Assembly (NCBI GenBank): GCA_016703965.1
Contig: JADJBB010000021.1
Coordinates: 558,001 to 622,000 of the forward strand
Direction: 5' to 3'
Length of the DNA: 64,000 nt
From: Acidobacteriota bacterium
Lineage (GTDB): Bacteria; Acidobacteriota; Blastocatellia; Pyrinomonadales; Pyrinomonadaceae
Shown in pieces: positions 17,565 through 25,622 of the stretch. The stretch's first letter is position 1, and every line of letters begins with the position of its first letter. A program made the translations under genes and the position numbers. Under the pieces are notes generated by a model. That model did no database searches. It worked only from the letters and a program-made list of their open reading frames with translations, and was not told the origin of the DNA.

Positions 17565-17939
17565 ATGGAAATACCAAAAGGACATCAGGCGGTAATGCCG
17601 TATTTAATGATGGAGGACGCCACGGGCTTCATCGAGTTTATCAAGACGGTTTTTGACGCCGACATCACGCACGAAAGTATGCGAGACGACATCGTCGGCC
17701 ATTGCGAGGCTCAGATCGGCGGCTGTACGGTCATGTTCTCAAACAGCCGAGATCAATGGACGCCGCAGACGGCAAACATGTTCGTCTATGTCGAGAACGC
17801 GGACGAAACATATGCCAAAGCCGTTGCAAACGGATCAGAGATCATCATGCCGCCAGACGACCAGGACTACGGCCGAAGCTGCGGCGTTAAAGATCCGTTC
17901 GGGAATACTTGGTGGATCACGTCGGTTGCGACGTCCTAA
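17565..17939 (+). CDS. VOC-superfamily (glyoxalase/PhnB-like) protein
   Basis: A 124-residue protein with the paired beta-alpha-beta-beta-beta modules of the vicinal oxygen chelate fold. It opens with AVMPYLMMEDATGFIEFIKTVF and closes with GRSCGVKDPFGNTWWITS, typical of the PhnB/YdhR-like group. Members act as metal-dependent lyases, dioxygenases or antibiotic-binding proteins, and the substrate cannot be told here. A strong Shine-Dalgarno (AGGAGG, 17548-17553) precedes the ATG. It is divergent from proA. A paralogue lies about 500 bases downstream on the other side of a toxin-antitoxin remnant. Confidence 0.88.
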   Translation: MEIPKGHQAVMPYLMMEDATGFIEFIKTVFDADITHESMRDDIVGHCEAQIGGCTVMFSNSRDQWTPQTANMFVYVENADETYAKAVANGSEIIMPPDDQDYGRSCGVKDPFGNTWWITSVATS

Positions 17940-17995
17940 AACGAAACAGAAATATTGTATATTTCGCTTAATATTTGTGGCATAATTTGGACATT

Positions 17996-18202
17996 ATGAA
18001 AAGCATCACTCTGGAAATATCTGAAGATGAATTACGCGAAGTGACAAAGGCTTATCAAACCTTACAGACTTTTCTCGGCAGGATCGTCTCGCCCAACGAA
18101 CTCTACAACGCTGAATTTTTGGAAGGTTTGCAGGAGGCCCGAACTGAGCAGAAAGATAAGGATTTCACCGAGGTGACGAGCTTTGCCGATTTCGTCCAAT
18201 AG
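17996..18202 (+). CDS. Putative antitoxin of a RelBE-like pair
   Basis: A 68-residue acidic protein starting MKSITLEISEDELREVTKAY, with a beta strand then helices, and a Glu/Asp/Lys-rich C-terminal half, as in antitoxins that wrap a RelE-fold toxin. I do not recognise the family by sequence. The assignment rests on the downstream reading frame at 18183-18466, which overlaps its end and clearly looks like a RelE-type toxin broken by a frameshift. An in-frame ATG 21 bases upstream would add seven residues. Confidence 0.5.
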   Translation: MKSITLEISEDELREVTKAYQTLQTFLGRIVSPNELYNAEFLEGLQEARTEQKDKDFTEVTSFADFVQ

Positions 18203-18466
18203 AAAAATTCAGAGGACAAACAGGTTCGGGCGGGACATCCGACGTTTATCTGGGGATGTTCAGGAAGAAGCTTTTCAAACCGCAACCAAACTCGCAGTAA
18301 ATATCTTTGACCTTCTTTAAACGTAAAGCGAATGACTGGATTAACCGGGGTTTTCCGGGTGGTAGTAATACGTGATTATCGAATGATCTTCTCCATAGAT
18401 GCTGAGAACATCTTCTTGTTGAGGATCGGTCATCGCCGCGAGATCTATAGAGGTTTAGAGCTATGA
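18183..18466 (+). pseudogene. RelE/ParE-fold toxin gene with a one-base frameshift
   Basis: Frame 3 from about 18183 (TTG) reads FGRDIRRLSGDVQEEAFQTA and continues to NIFD at 18309-18311, then stops at a TAA at 18318. From 18311 frame 2 reads PSLNVKRMTGLTGVFRVVVI, then RDYRMIFSIDAENIFLLRIG and HRREIYRGLEL before the TGA at 18464-18466. Joined, these match the RelE plan (N-terminal helices, a K-x-LxG-x-GV-R strand, a DYR-I strand, then LRIGHRREVYR). Restoring one C after 18311 rebuilds a toxin of about 95 residues. The TGA overlaps the ATG of the next VOC gene. Confidence 0.72.
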
Positions 18467-18840
18467 GCGTTCCCGACTATTACCAACCCATAATGCCGTA
18501 TCTCGTTGTTGAGAAAGCGGACGAGTTTATCGAGTTTATCAAAGCGGTTTTCGATGCCGAGGAGAAGCTGATCGTGCGGCATCCGGATGAATCGCTTATG
18601 CATGCCGAGTTTAGCCTAAATGGCGGGACGATCCTGCTCGGGCAGGCGAGCGAGGCCTGGCCGCCGTTTCCGGCTCCGATGTATTTGGTGACGGAAAAAG
18701 TTGATGAACTCTACTCTAAGGCCGTTGAAAATGGTGCGATGGGCAACCAAGAACCGGGTGAGCGCGGATATGGGCGTTCGGCCGGCTTCGTTGATCAATT
18801 TGGCAACCAGTGGTGGCTGAATTGGCCGGAACACGGTTGA
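18463..18840 (+). CDS. VOC-superfamily protein, second paralogue
   Basis: A 125-residue VOC-fold protein close to the one at 17565: both share the MPYL..E.A..FIEFIK.VFDA opening and the YGRS.G..D.FGN.WW end. It reads through AEFSLNGGTILLGQASEAWP in the middle. The ATG overlaps the TGA of the broken toxin frame (ATGA), an arrangement that suggests translational coupling with that frame when it was intact. The product is probably an enzyme or binding protein of the PhnB-like group with unknown substrate. Confidence 0.87.
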   Translation: MSVPDYYQPIMPYLVVEKADEFIEFIKAVFDAEEKLIVRHPDESLMHAEFSLNGGTILLGQASEAWPPFPAPMYLVTEKVDELYSKAVENGAMGNQEPGERGYGRSAGFVDQFGNQWWLNWPEHG

Positions 18841-18918
18841 TCGGAGATGGAGAAAAAAGGATAACAATTCCTCAGCGACCCTAAGGTAGTGTGATCCAAT
18901 TCTTAAGTTTGTAGTTCG

Positions 18919-20010
18919 TTATTTTTTCTGCGTCTTGGCAAAATAGCCTTGCCGATGCGTTACTTTTACCTTTTCGTCCTTTAGTTTCGGGTTCGTCACC
19001 TGGATCTCGATCTTTCGGTACGATCCGTCACGATTCTGATTCGTTGGTTCGTAGGCAATCAAATATTGAGACCGCATCTCGTCCTGGATCTGTTTGAATG
19101 CATCCCGCAATTCGCCTTCGTCCCTTGGGTAATATGCGCGTCCGCCGGTTCGTTCCGAGATCTTGTTTAGTGAGCCTTTATCCACGCCGCTGTAGAAGTT
19201 ATCGCCGATACCGATCGAGTAGATGACCGCCTCTGATCTAAGAGCCGCCTGAACGGCGTCATCCAGCTTCTTTTTGCCGAATGTATTGACGCCATCGCTA
19301 AGCAGGATGATCGCCCGGCGTGTGCGTTCCGGCGCGGGTCCAAGGATTTCGTCCGACGTGACCCAGATCGCATCCCAGATCGCGGTCGAGCCCTGCACGG
19401 CCTGATTATCGCCTGAGATCGGTGGTGTTCCAGCGATAACGCCGCCGCCAATATAGCCTGAGGGCGGATTGAAACGCACGGCGCTCACCGCTCGGCGAAG
19501 CCGCTGCATATTGTTTGTCATTCCCTGTTCGAGCGTGGCTTCGCCCGTAAAGGATACGACGCAGACCTCGTCTTTTGCGGGGCGAATTACAGTTTCAAGG
19601 AAAGAAATAGCCGCCAGTTTCTCCTCCGGCAGCGTTCGCTCCTGCGAAGCACTAACATCGATCAGGATCGCGAGGCTCAGCGGCAGATCGACCTGCCGTG
19701 AAAAGGCAACGATCTCTTGCGGCTCGCCGTTTTCGAGCAGTTTGACATCGCCCTGGCCGAGGGTCGTTAGCAGACGGCGGTTCTTATCCTGAGCGGTAAA
19801 CAGAATGTTTACGACGTCGCTGTCGATCTTGATCACTTCGGGATCGTCGACCGGCGGAGGCGTTGCGGTCGGCGTTGGTGTTGCCGACTTCGTCTGAGGA
19901 TTAGGCGGAGCTTGCTGGGCGTCGGCCTCAGCAAACCCGATCAGCCAAACCAGCGAAAAAACTGCTGTCAGCGCGGCCAGGATCCTGTTTCTCGAAATCA
20001 TCTGTTGCAA
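18919..20010 (-). CDS. Secreted VWA-domain protein (acidobacterial VWFA-related type)
   Basis: A 363-residue protein with a signal peptide (ALTAVFSLVWLIGFAEADA), a Pro/Thr-rich linker, and a von Willebrand A domain. The metal-ion-dependent adhesion site begins with DVSASQE (DxSxS). An unusual N-terminal strand set (VVNILFTAQDKNRRLLTTLG..DVKLLENGEPQEIV) precedes it and a SQYLIAYEPTNQNRDGSYRKIEIQV tail follows. This is the layout of the VWFA-related family expanded in Acidobacteria. Its role is unknown and is probably envelope protein binding. The start lies 5 bases after the stop of a VWA paralogue, so they form an operon. Confidence 0.88.
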   Translation of the reverse strand: MQQMISRNRILAALTAVFSLVWLIGFAEADAQQAPPNPQTKSATPTPTATPPPVDDPEVIKIDSDVVNILFTAQDKNRRLLTTLGQGDVKLLENGEPQEIVAFSRQVDLPLSLAILIDVSASQERTLPEEKLAAISFLETVIRPAKDEVCVVSFTGEATLEQGMTNNMQRLRRAVSAVRFNPPSGYIGGGVIAGTPPISGDNQAVQGSTAIWDAIWVTSDEILGPAPERTRRAIILLSDGVNTFGKKKLDDAVQAALRSEAVIYSIGIGDNFYSGVDKGSLNKISERTGGRAYYPRDEGELRDAFKQIQDEMRSQYLIAYEPTNQNRDGSYRKIEIQVTNPKLKDEKVKVTHRQGYFAKTQKK

Positions 20011-20015
20011 AACTC

Positions 20016-21008
20016 CTACTTCAACGTATCTTTGATCTGCCGATAGCTCGATTTCGTGCGTATCTTGTATTTGCCGGCCTTTTCCTTATCCGCAAGTTTC
20101 ACCTCGATCTTACGTTCACGGCCATCGTAATTCTGATTGGCTGGCTTGTATGTCACGAGATACTGCGATCGCAATTCCTGGGAAATTCTGGTAAATGCCC
20201 GCTCCAACTCGATCATGTCGCCGGTGAAGAACGCTTCACCGCCCGTGTCTTCGCAGAGCTGCGTCAACAATTTGTCACCCTTATCCTTGACCGTTCCAGC
20301 CTCAACGCCGGGAACTGTTCCCAGGAAACCGGCTTTTGTAGAGATGCCGAAAATGGTTGTCTCGGTTCGCTGGGCGATATCGATCGCATCTTTTAGCTCA
20401 GCTCGGCTGAACGTATCGTCTCCATCGGTGATGATAACGATGACGCGGCGACCCGGAACGTTTCTCAGCTTTTCGTCAGTAAACTGCCAGACCGCGTCGT
20501 ACATCGCGGTCTGCGATCCGGGTTTCTTCACTTTATCGACGGCACGGTCGAGCAGATCAAGTTTGTCAGTAAAATCTTGCTGTAGCGTCACTTCGTGGTC
20601 GAAGGTCATGAACGCGGCTTTATCCTTTCGCAGCCTTGTCACGGTGAAAATGAAATTTTTGGCCGCTTCTTTAGAAAAATTGATCTTGCCCGCAGCAGAC
20701 GGTGAAGTATCCATTAGAACGCCAACGTAAACAGGCGGATTTGTTTTCTCGTCCGAGAAAAAGGTCACCTCTTGCTGCACGCCATCTTCGAAGATCAGAA
20801 AGTCATTTTTCGTCAGACCACTAACGAGATTTTTCTTATCTGTGACCGTGACCGGAAGCCGAACTTCAAAAACCTTGGTTGAACCTGTATCATCGCCCGG
20901 CGGAGTTGCGGTCGGAGCGGGTTTCACGGTTTGGGCCGAAATGGCCGTTGCAAAAACGACGCACAGGCCCAGGATCTGGAATGAAAGAAAAAGCGGCGAT
21001 CTTCTCAT
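20016..21008 (-). CDS. Secreted VWA-domain protein, upstream paralogue
   Basis: From the ATG at 21008 the protein has 330 residues with a signal peptide (LSFQILGLCVVFATAISAQ). It has the same plan as its neighbour: FEVRLPVTVTDKKNLVSGLT then a VWA domain with MDTSPSAAGK at the metal site, IITDGDDTFSR, and a C-terminal LRSQYLVTYKPANQNYDGRE tail. An ATG at 21026 in frame is an alternative that adds six residues, and the longest open frame extends well upstream into the divergent promoter region of the mutase gene. The two VWA genes are probably products of tandem duplication. Confidence 0.86.
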   Translation of the reverse strand: MRRSPLFLSFQILGLCVVFATAISAQTVKPAPTATPPGDDTGSTKVFEVRLPVTVTDKKNLVSGLTKNDFLIFEDGVQQEVTFFSDEKTNPPVYVGVLMDTSPSAAGKINFSKEAAKNFIFTVTRLRKDKAAFMTFDHEVTLQQDFTDKLDLLDRAVDKVKKPGSQTAMYDAVWQFTDEKLRNVPGRRVIVIITDGDDTFSRAELKDAIDIAQRTETTIFGISTKAGFLGTVPGVEAGTVKDKGDKLLTQLCEDTGGEAFFTGDMIELERAFTRISQELRSQYLVTYKPANQNYDGRERKIEVKLADKEKAGKYKIRTKSSYRQIKDTLK

Positions 21009-21173
21009 AATTACTATTTGACGCATAAATTCGATGCGGTTCGAGCGGCGGCTGTTGCCCCGCCGTAAAAGCGAAAGTATAGCAAAAATCGGGTCGCGGC
21101 ACACTCGATTTTCTTGCCTCCCGCGTTGCCAGGCAGGCGTCGATACGTAAGAATTGTCTTTGCCCGAGACTAT

Positions 21174-22529
21174 ATGGATCCAAACATTTTTAGGGAATAC
21201 GATATCCGCGGCATCGTCGGCCAACAACTTACCGACGAAATCGTCGCAACTCTCGCCCGCGCGATCGGCACTTTCCTGCGAAACAACGGAGCGAAACGCA
21301 TAGCGATCGGCTTTGACGCACGCGAAAGCTCACCCAGATATTGCCAGATACTGACGCGTGGCTTGAATGCCTCGGGCTGCGATGTTGTGCAGATCGGAAT
21401 GGTTCCGACGCCGGTTTTATACCACACAACATTTACACAAAACGTTGACGGCGGCGTTATGATCACGGGCTCGCACAACCCGGCCGATCATAACGGATTT
21501 AAGGTAAGTCTCGAAACGGCATCCCTTTTTGGGTCACAGATACGTGAGATCAGAGATATTGCGCTCGCCGGTCAATTCGAGACGGGAAACGGTGCGGTCG
21601 AGACAATCGAGGTTCTCGACGAATATTGCCGAGATATCGCATCGCGAGTTAATCTCGGAAACCGCAGGCTGAAAGTCGTTGTCGATGCCGGAAATGGAAT
21701 GGGCGGCGTTACGGCCGTTCCGGTTTATAAATCTCTTGGAGTCGAGGTTGTCGAACTATACGCCGAACCCGATTCAACCTTCCCAAATCACCACGCAGAT
21801 CCTACTGTCGAAGAAAATCTCCACGATCTGGTCGCCGTTGTTCGGGAAAATAAGGCAGATATTGGCATTGCCTTCGACGGCGATGGAGACCGAATAGGCG
21901 TCGTTGACGAAACCGGCCGGATCATCTGGGGCGACGAACTGATGATACCGATCTCGCGTTCCGTCCTCGCCGAGAACCCGGGGGCAACTATCATCTCCGA
22001 AGTAAAATGCACCCAAACGCTCTTCGACGATATCGAAAAACACGGCGGCAAACCTCTGATGTGGAAAGCCGGCCACTCGATCATCAAAGCCAAGATGAAA
22101 GAGACCGGTGCTCTGTTAGCCGGAGAAATGAGCGGCCATATCTTCTTTGCTGACAGATTCTACGGTTTCGACGATGCGACGTATGCCGGAGCTAGGCTAA
22201 TCGAAATGCTCTCGAACACCGATGAGCCTTTCTCACACTTCTTTGCCGGCCTTCCAAAAACCTACGCCACTCCCGAACTGCGAATGCCTTGCCCCGACGA
22301 CATAAAATTCGATGTCGTAGACCGCATAGCCGATTACTTCGCCCGTGAGCACAATGTAATTACTATCGACGGAGCTAGGATTCAGTTCGAGCATGGCTGG
22401 GGTTTGGTGAGGCCTTCGAACACTCAAGCGATCCTCGTTTTGCGGTTTGAAGCCGACACCGACGAGGAGCTTAAAGAAATACGAAATGTAGTCGAGACAA
22501 AAGTCGCGGATTTTATCAAGGCATCTTAA
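21174..22529 (+). CDS. algC: Phosphomannomutase/phosphoglucomutase
   Basis: A 451-residue alpha-D-phosphohexomutase that interconverts hexose 1- and 6-phosphates for polysaccharide and nucleotide-sugar synthesis. The phosphoserine loop (MITGSHNPADHNGFK, S100), the Mg2+ loop (AFDGDGDRIGVVDE), the sugar-specificity loop (GEMSGH) and the C-terminal phosphate-binding loop (RPSNTQAILVLRFEA) are all present. GEMSGH fits the bifunctional PMM/PGM group. The ATG at 21174 gives the usual MDPNIFREYDIRG start. A longer frame from 21114 is unlikely. The symbol follows the PMM/PGM prototype. Confidence 0.92.
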   Translation: MDPNIFREYDIRGIVGQQLTDEIVATLARAIGTFLRNNGAKRIAIGFDARESSPRYCQILTRGLNASGCDVVQIGMVPTPVLYHTTFTQNVDGGVMITGSHNPADHNGFKVSLETASLFGSQIREIRDIALAGQFETGNGAVETIEVLDEYCRDIASRVNLGNRRLKVVVDAGNGMGGVTAVPVYKSLGVEVVELYAEPDSTFPNHHADPTVEENLHDLVAVVRENKADIGIAFDGDGDRIGVVDETGRIIWGDELMIPISRSVLAENPGATIISEVKCTQTLFDDIEKHGGKPLMWKAGHSIIKAKMKETGALLAGEMSGHIFFADRFYGFDDATYAGARLIEMLSNTDEPFSHFFAGLPKTYATPELRMPCPDDIKFDVVDRIADYFAREHNVITIDGARIQFEHGWGLVRPSNTQAILVLRFEADTDEELKEIRNVVETKVADFIKAS

Positions 22530-22618
22530 AAAAAGTGATACCTTTTTCGCCTTCGCTACGCCTTACCCAACACGGTGAGAAATAACTGCGCCATAAGATC
22601 AACAATCGAGGATTCCTA

Positions 22619-23995
22619 ATGAAATCGACAAAGCCTATCGGAAATCTAATAACGCTCTTTCTCCTGTTTGCATCGCTCAGCCTCACGAGTTTGGCCCAAA
22701 CGGGGGCGGCTCCCGGCATTGATGCGAAAGTTGATGAGTATCTTAACGCGTACTGGAACGTGAAAAAAATTGGCGGCTCGGTCCTAGTTGCTCGCGGCGG
22801 CAAGGTTCTGGTGAGCAAGGGGTTCGGCTTCGCAAATGCCGAAACAAAAACACAGAACGCTCCGGCCCTGAGATATCGTCTCGGATCCCTGACAAAGCAG
22901 TTCACGGCGGCGGCCGTCATGTTGTTGCAGGAGAAAGGAAAACTCAGTGTTCAGGATAACGCCTGCAAATATCTCGACAATTGCCCCGAGGCGTGGAAGG
23001 CGATAACGATCCACCAACTGCTGACGCACACCGCAGGAGTACCTAATTTCACCGCTCTTCCCGAATGGCGGACTAAGAAGAGTGAAGATCTCTCGACTGT
23101 TCAGGTTCTCGATCTAGTGCGATCTTTGCCCCTGAAATTTGCTCCCGGCAGCGATTTTGAATACTCGAACACCGGCTATTTGATGCTCGGTTTGATTATC
23201 GAGAAAGCTTCTGGCAAAAGGTATTCAGAGTTTCTCAAAGCCAATATTTTCGAGCCGCTAAAAATGCCCGACAGCGGTTACGACGACGGGAAACAGGCTG
23301 GCAAGAACTTCGCGGTCGGCTATTCGAAAAAGGGCAGTGACAATGTCGTTGCGGATGTGATCAACATGAAGGCTCCGTTTTCCGCCGGAGCATTGTATTC
23401 CACGACCGCCGACATGCTGCGTTGGAGCGAGGCTCTGAATTCTGAAAAATTGCTGTCGAAAAAGTCGCTCGACATAATTTTCACGCCCGAAAAACGAAAC
23501 TACGGTTACGGCTGGGGAATGGGCCCTTGGAACCGCCGCTCAATGCAATCGCATACCGGCGGCATCGATGGGTTTAACACCTATATTACTCGCATTCCGG
23601 CTGATAATTCGGTTGTAATTGTCCTGCTCAACAACACAGCGGGAATGGCAAATGTCATTGGCAACGACCTGCTCGCGATCCTCTATGGAGAGAAATACGA
23701 GCTACCCAAAGAACGTAAGGAGATCTCGCTCAATCCCGCAGCGGAAGATATTTACGTTGGTACCTACACTGTAGCCCCAGGACTATCATTTGTTATCGGC
23801 AAGGGCGGAAATGGGTTAACCTTTCTCCCGCCTGGACAACCGCGAGCGGTAGAAATGTTTGCAGAGAGCGAGACAACTTTCTTTCTGAAGGTCGTTGATG
23901 CGACGATCACGTTCGTCAAGAATGCAGAGGGTAAGGTTACCGGCCTTGAATATAATCAGGCGGGACGAACTACACGAGCTAAGAAACAGGAATGA
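22619..23995 (+). CDS. Secreted serine hydrolase, beta-lactamase/transpeptidase fold
   Basis: A 458-residue class C-like serine hydrolase. After a signal peptide (FLLFASLSLTSLAQ) the nucleophile motif S90-L-T-K is in RLGSLTKQFTAA, the Y-x-N triad is in FEYSNTGYLML, and the third motif is HTGG in MQSHTGGIDGF. The extra C-terminal domain of about 100 residues (from about 370) is a lipocalin-like barrel common in this group. Such proteins are esterases or D-amino-acid peptidases more often than true beta-lactamases. The substrate is unknown. It stands alone with its own short leader. Confidence 0.88.
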   Translation: MKSTKPIGNLITLFLLFASLSLTSLAQTGAAPGIDAKVDEYLNAYWNVKKIGGSVLVARGGKVLVSKGFGFANAETKTQNAPALRYRLGSLTKQFTAAAVMLLQEKGKLSVQDNACKYLDNCPEAWKAITIHQLLTHTAGVPNFTALPEWRTKKSEDLSTVQVLDLVRSLPLKFAPGSDFEYSNTGYLMLGLIIEKASGKRYSEFLKANIFEPLKMPDSGYDDGKQAGKNFAVGYSKKGSDNVVADVINMKAPFSAGALYSTTADMLRWSEALNSEKLLSKKSLDIIFTPEKRNYGYGWGMGPWNRRSMQSHTGGIDGFNTYITRIPADNSVVIVLLNNTAGMANVIGNDLLAILYGEKYELPKERKEISLNPAAEDIYVGTYTVAPGLSFVIGKGGNGLTFLPPGQPRAVEMFAESETTFFLKVVDATITFVKNAEGKVTGLEYNQAGRTTRAKKQE

Positions 23996-24088
23996 CCGAT
24001 CCTTAAATGCGTGGTCCGGGCGGCGATTCGAATAGAACTTTTCATGCCGTATCACCGTTAGTTCAAAAGTGAGGGAGATTGACCAGAC

Positions 24089-25621
24089 ATGAAAAATCAA
24101 CGTTATCGAATAGTTCTCTTCAGCCTGGTATTGTCGGTTGTTTCGGCGTTTACGGCCATGCATGCAGCGGCGGCGCCTATCCGTTTGAAGATCAATGTTG
24201 CTGAGAAGATCGACGGCGTCACCGAACCGCTATCGGGCCGGCTTCTGATCTTTATGCGAAAGGATGACGGCAAACCGACCGACGGGTTTGGCTCCGATCC
24301 AATGGATCCGCAGGCTGTGTGGATCTCAGGCACCGAGGTTTCCGGTCTCGCCACGGGTAGATCTATCGAGATCGATCCGGATTCACTATCGTTTCCTACA
24401 GCTTTTTCTGCCGCACCGGCCGGAAACTATCAGATCTTTGCGTTGCTTGATCGCGACTACTCCTATACCTACAACGGGCCCGGCTCGGGCGATGTTTACA
24501 GCGAGGTAGTGAAAGCGACAGCTCCGTTTTTGACAGCAGAATTAAAGCTCTACAAAGCGGTACCCCAACGAAAGATCGATGTGCCGGCGAATGCGCGTCT
24601 TGTCGAGTTTGAGAGCCCTATGCTGTCTGCATTTTGGGGGCGGCCGATCAAGATGAAGGCATCGGTGATACTGCCGCCGGGCTACGACAAAACAACGCAA
24701 AAATATCCGGTGATCTACAACGTGAGCGGTTACGGCGGCACTCATCTGAACCCGCTCCGTGGGGCACCGCAGCGTGAAAAGGAAATCCTAGAAGGAAAAC
24801 GTCCTGAAATGATAAGCGTTTTTCTCGAGGCACAAGTGCCGCTCGGCCACAGCGTCTTTGCAGATTCGGCGAACAACGGTCCGTGGGGAACCGCGCTCGT
24901 CAGGGAGTTCATTCCCTATCTCGAAAAGCAGTTCCGTATGGACGCAAAAGCGAGTGGCCGCTTTCTTACAGGACATTCGTCCGGTGGCTGGACGACGCTC
25001 TGGACAATGGTAAACAACCCCGAATTCTTTGGCGGTACTTGGTCAACATCGCCGGATCCCGTCGATTTTCGCAACTTTACCGGTCCCGATCTTTATGCGA
25101 ACAAGAACGTCTATTCGGACGCCAACGGCAAAGAATATGGCCTTGTTCGAGACAAGGGAAAGGATCTCGCGACACTTCGCCAGTACGCACAGCAGGAACG
25201 CGTGCTTGGATACTACGGCGGACAGATGGGGTCGTTCAACGCGGTTTTCTCACCAAAAGGTGACGATGGCCAACCGATGAAGCTCTACGATTTTGATACC
25301 GGTGCTATCGATCCCGTTATCGTCAAAGCCTGGGAAAAGTACGATATCTCAAAAATGCTTCGTGAAAACTGGAAAGCTCTCGGGCCAAAACTGAAGGGCA
25401 AGCTGCACATTTGGGTTGGATCGGCCGACACGTTTCATCTCGACGAATCGGTACGCCTGCTAGAGGCTGAACTTAAGAAGCTCGGAAGCGATGCAAGCAT
25501 CGTCTATCTCGAAGGCAAAACGCACTTCGACATGTACAACGATGGCCTGATGGAAAAGATACAATGGGAGATGTATAAGGTCGCTCGACCAAACTACAAA
25601 GCGAAATCGCAGGCAAAGTAG
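24089..25621 (+). CDS. Secreted esterase-like alpha/beta hydrolase
   Basis: A 510-residue exported protein. After a signal peptide (SLVLSVVSAFTAMHAAAA) an N-terminal beta domain of about 160 residues precedes an alpha/beta-hydrolase domain of the enterochelin-esterase/esterase D type. The nucleophile elbow is FLTGHSSGGWTTL near residue 297, and the probable catalytic histidine is in LEGKTHFDMYND near the end. A good Shine-Dalgarno (GAGGGAG) precedes the ATG. The N-terminal domain may position an ester or peptide substrate. The substrate is unknown. The stop is one base from the end of the convergent lepA. Confidence 0.82.
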   Translation: MKNQRYRIVLFSLVLSVVSAFTAMHAAAAPIRLKINVAEKIDGVTEPLSGRLLIFMRKDDGKPTDGFGSDPMDPQAVWISGTEVSGLATGRSIEIDPDSLSFPTAFSAAPAGNYQIFALLDRDYSYTYNGPGSGDVYSEVVKATAPFLTAELKLYKAVPQRKIDVPANARLVEFESPMLSAFWGRPIKMKASVILPPGYDKTTQKYPVIYNVSGYGGTHLNPLRGAPQREKEILEGKRPEMISVFLEAQVPLGHSVFADSANNGPWGTALVREFIPYLEKQFRMDAKASGRFLTGHSSGGWTTLWTMVNNPEFFGGTWSTSPDPVDFRNFTGPDLYANKNVYSDANGKEYGLVRDKGKDLATLRQYAQQERVLGYYGGQMGSFNAVFSPKGDDGQPMKLYDFDTGAIDPVIVKAWEKYDISKMLRENWKALGPKLKGKLHIWVGSADTFHLDESVRLLEAELKKLGSDASIVYLEGKTHFDMYNDGLMEKIQWEMYKVARPNYKAKSQAK

Positions 25622-25622
25622 A

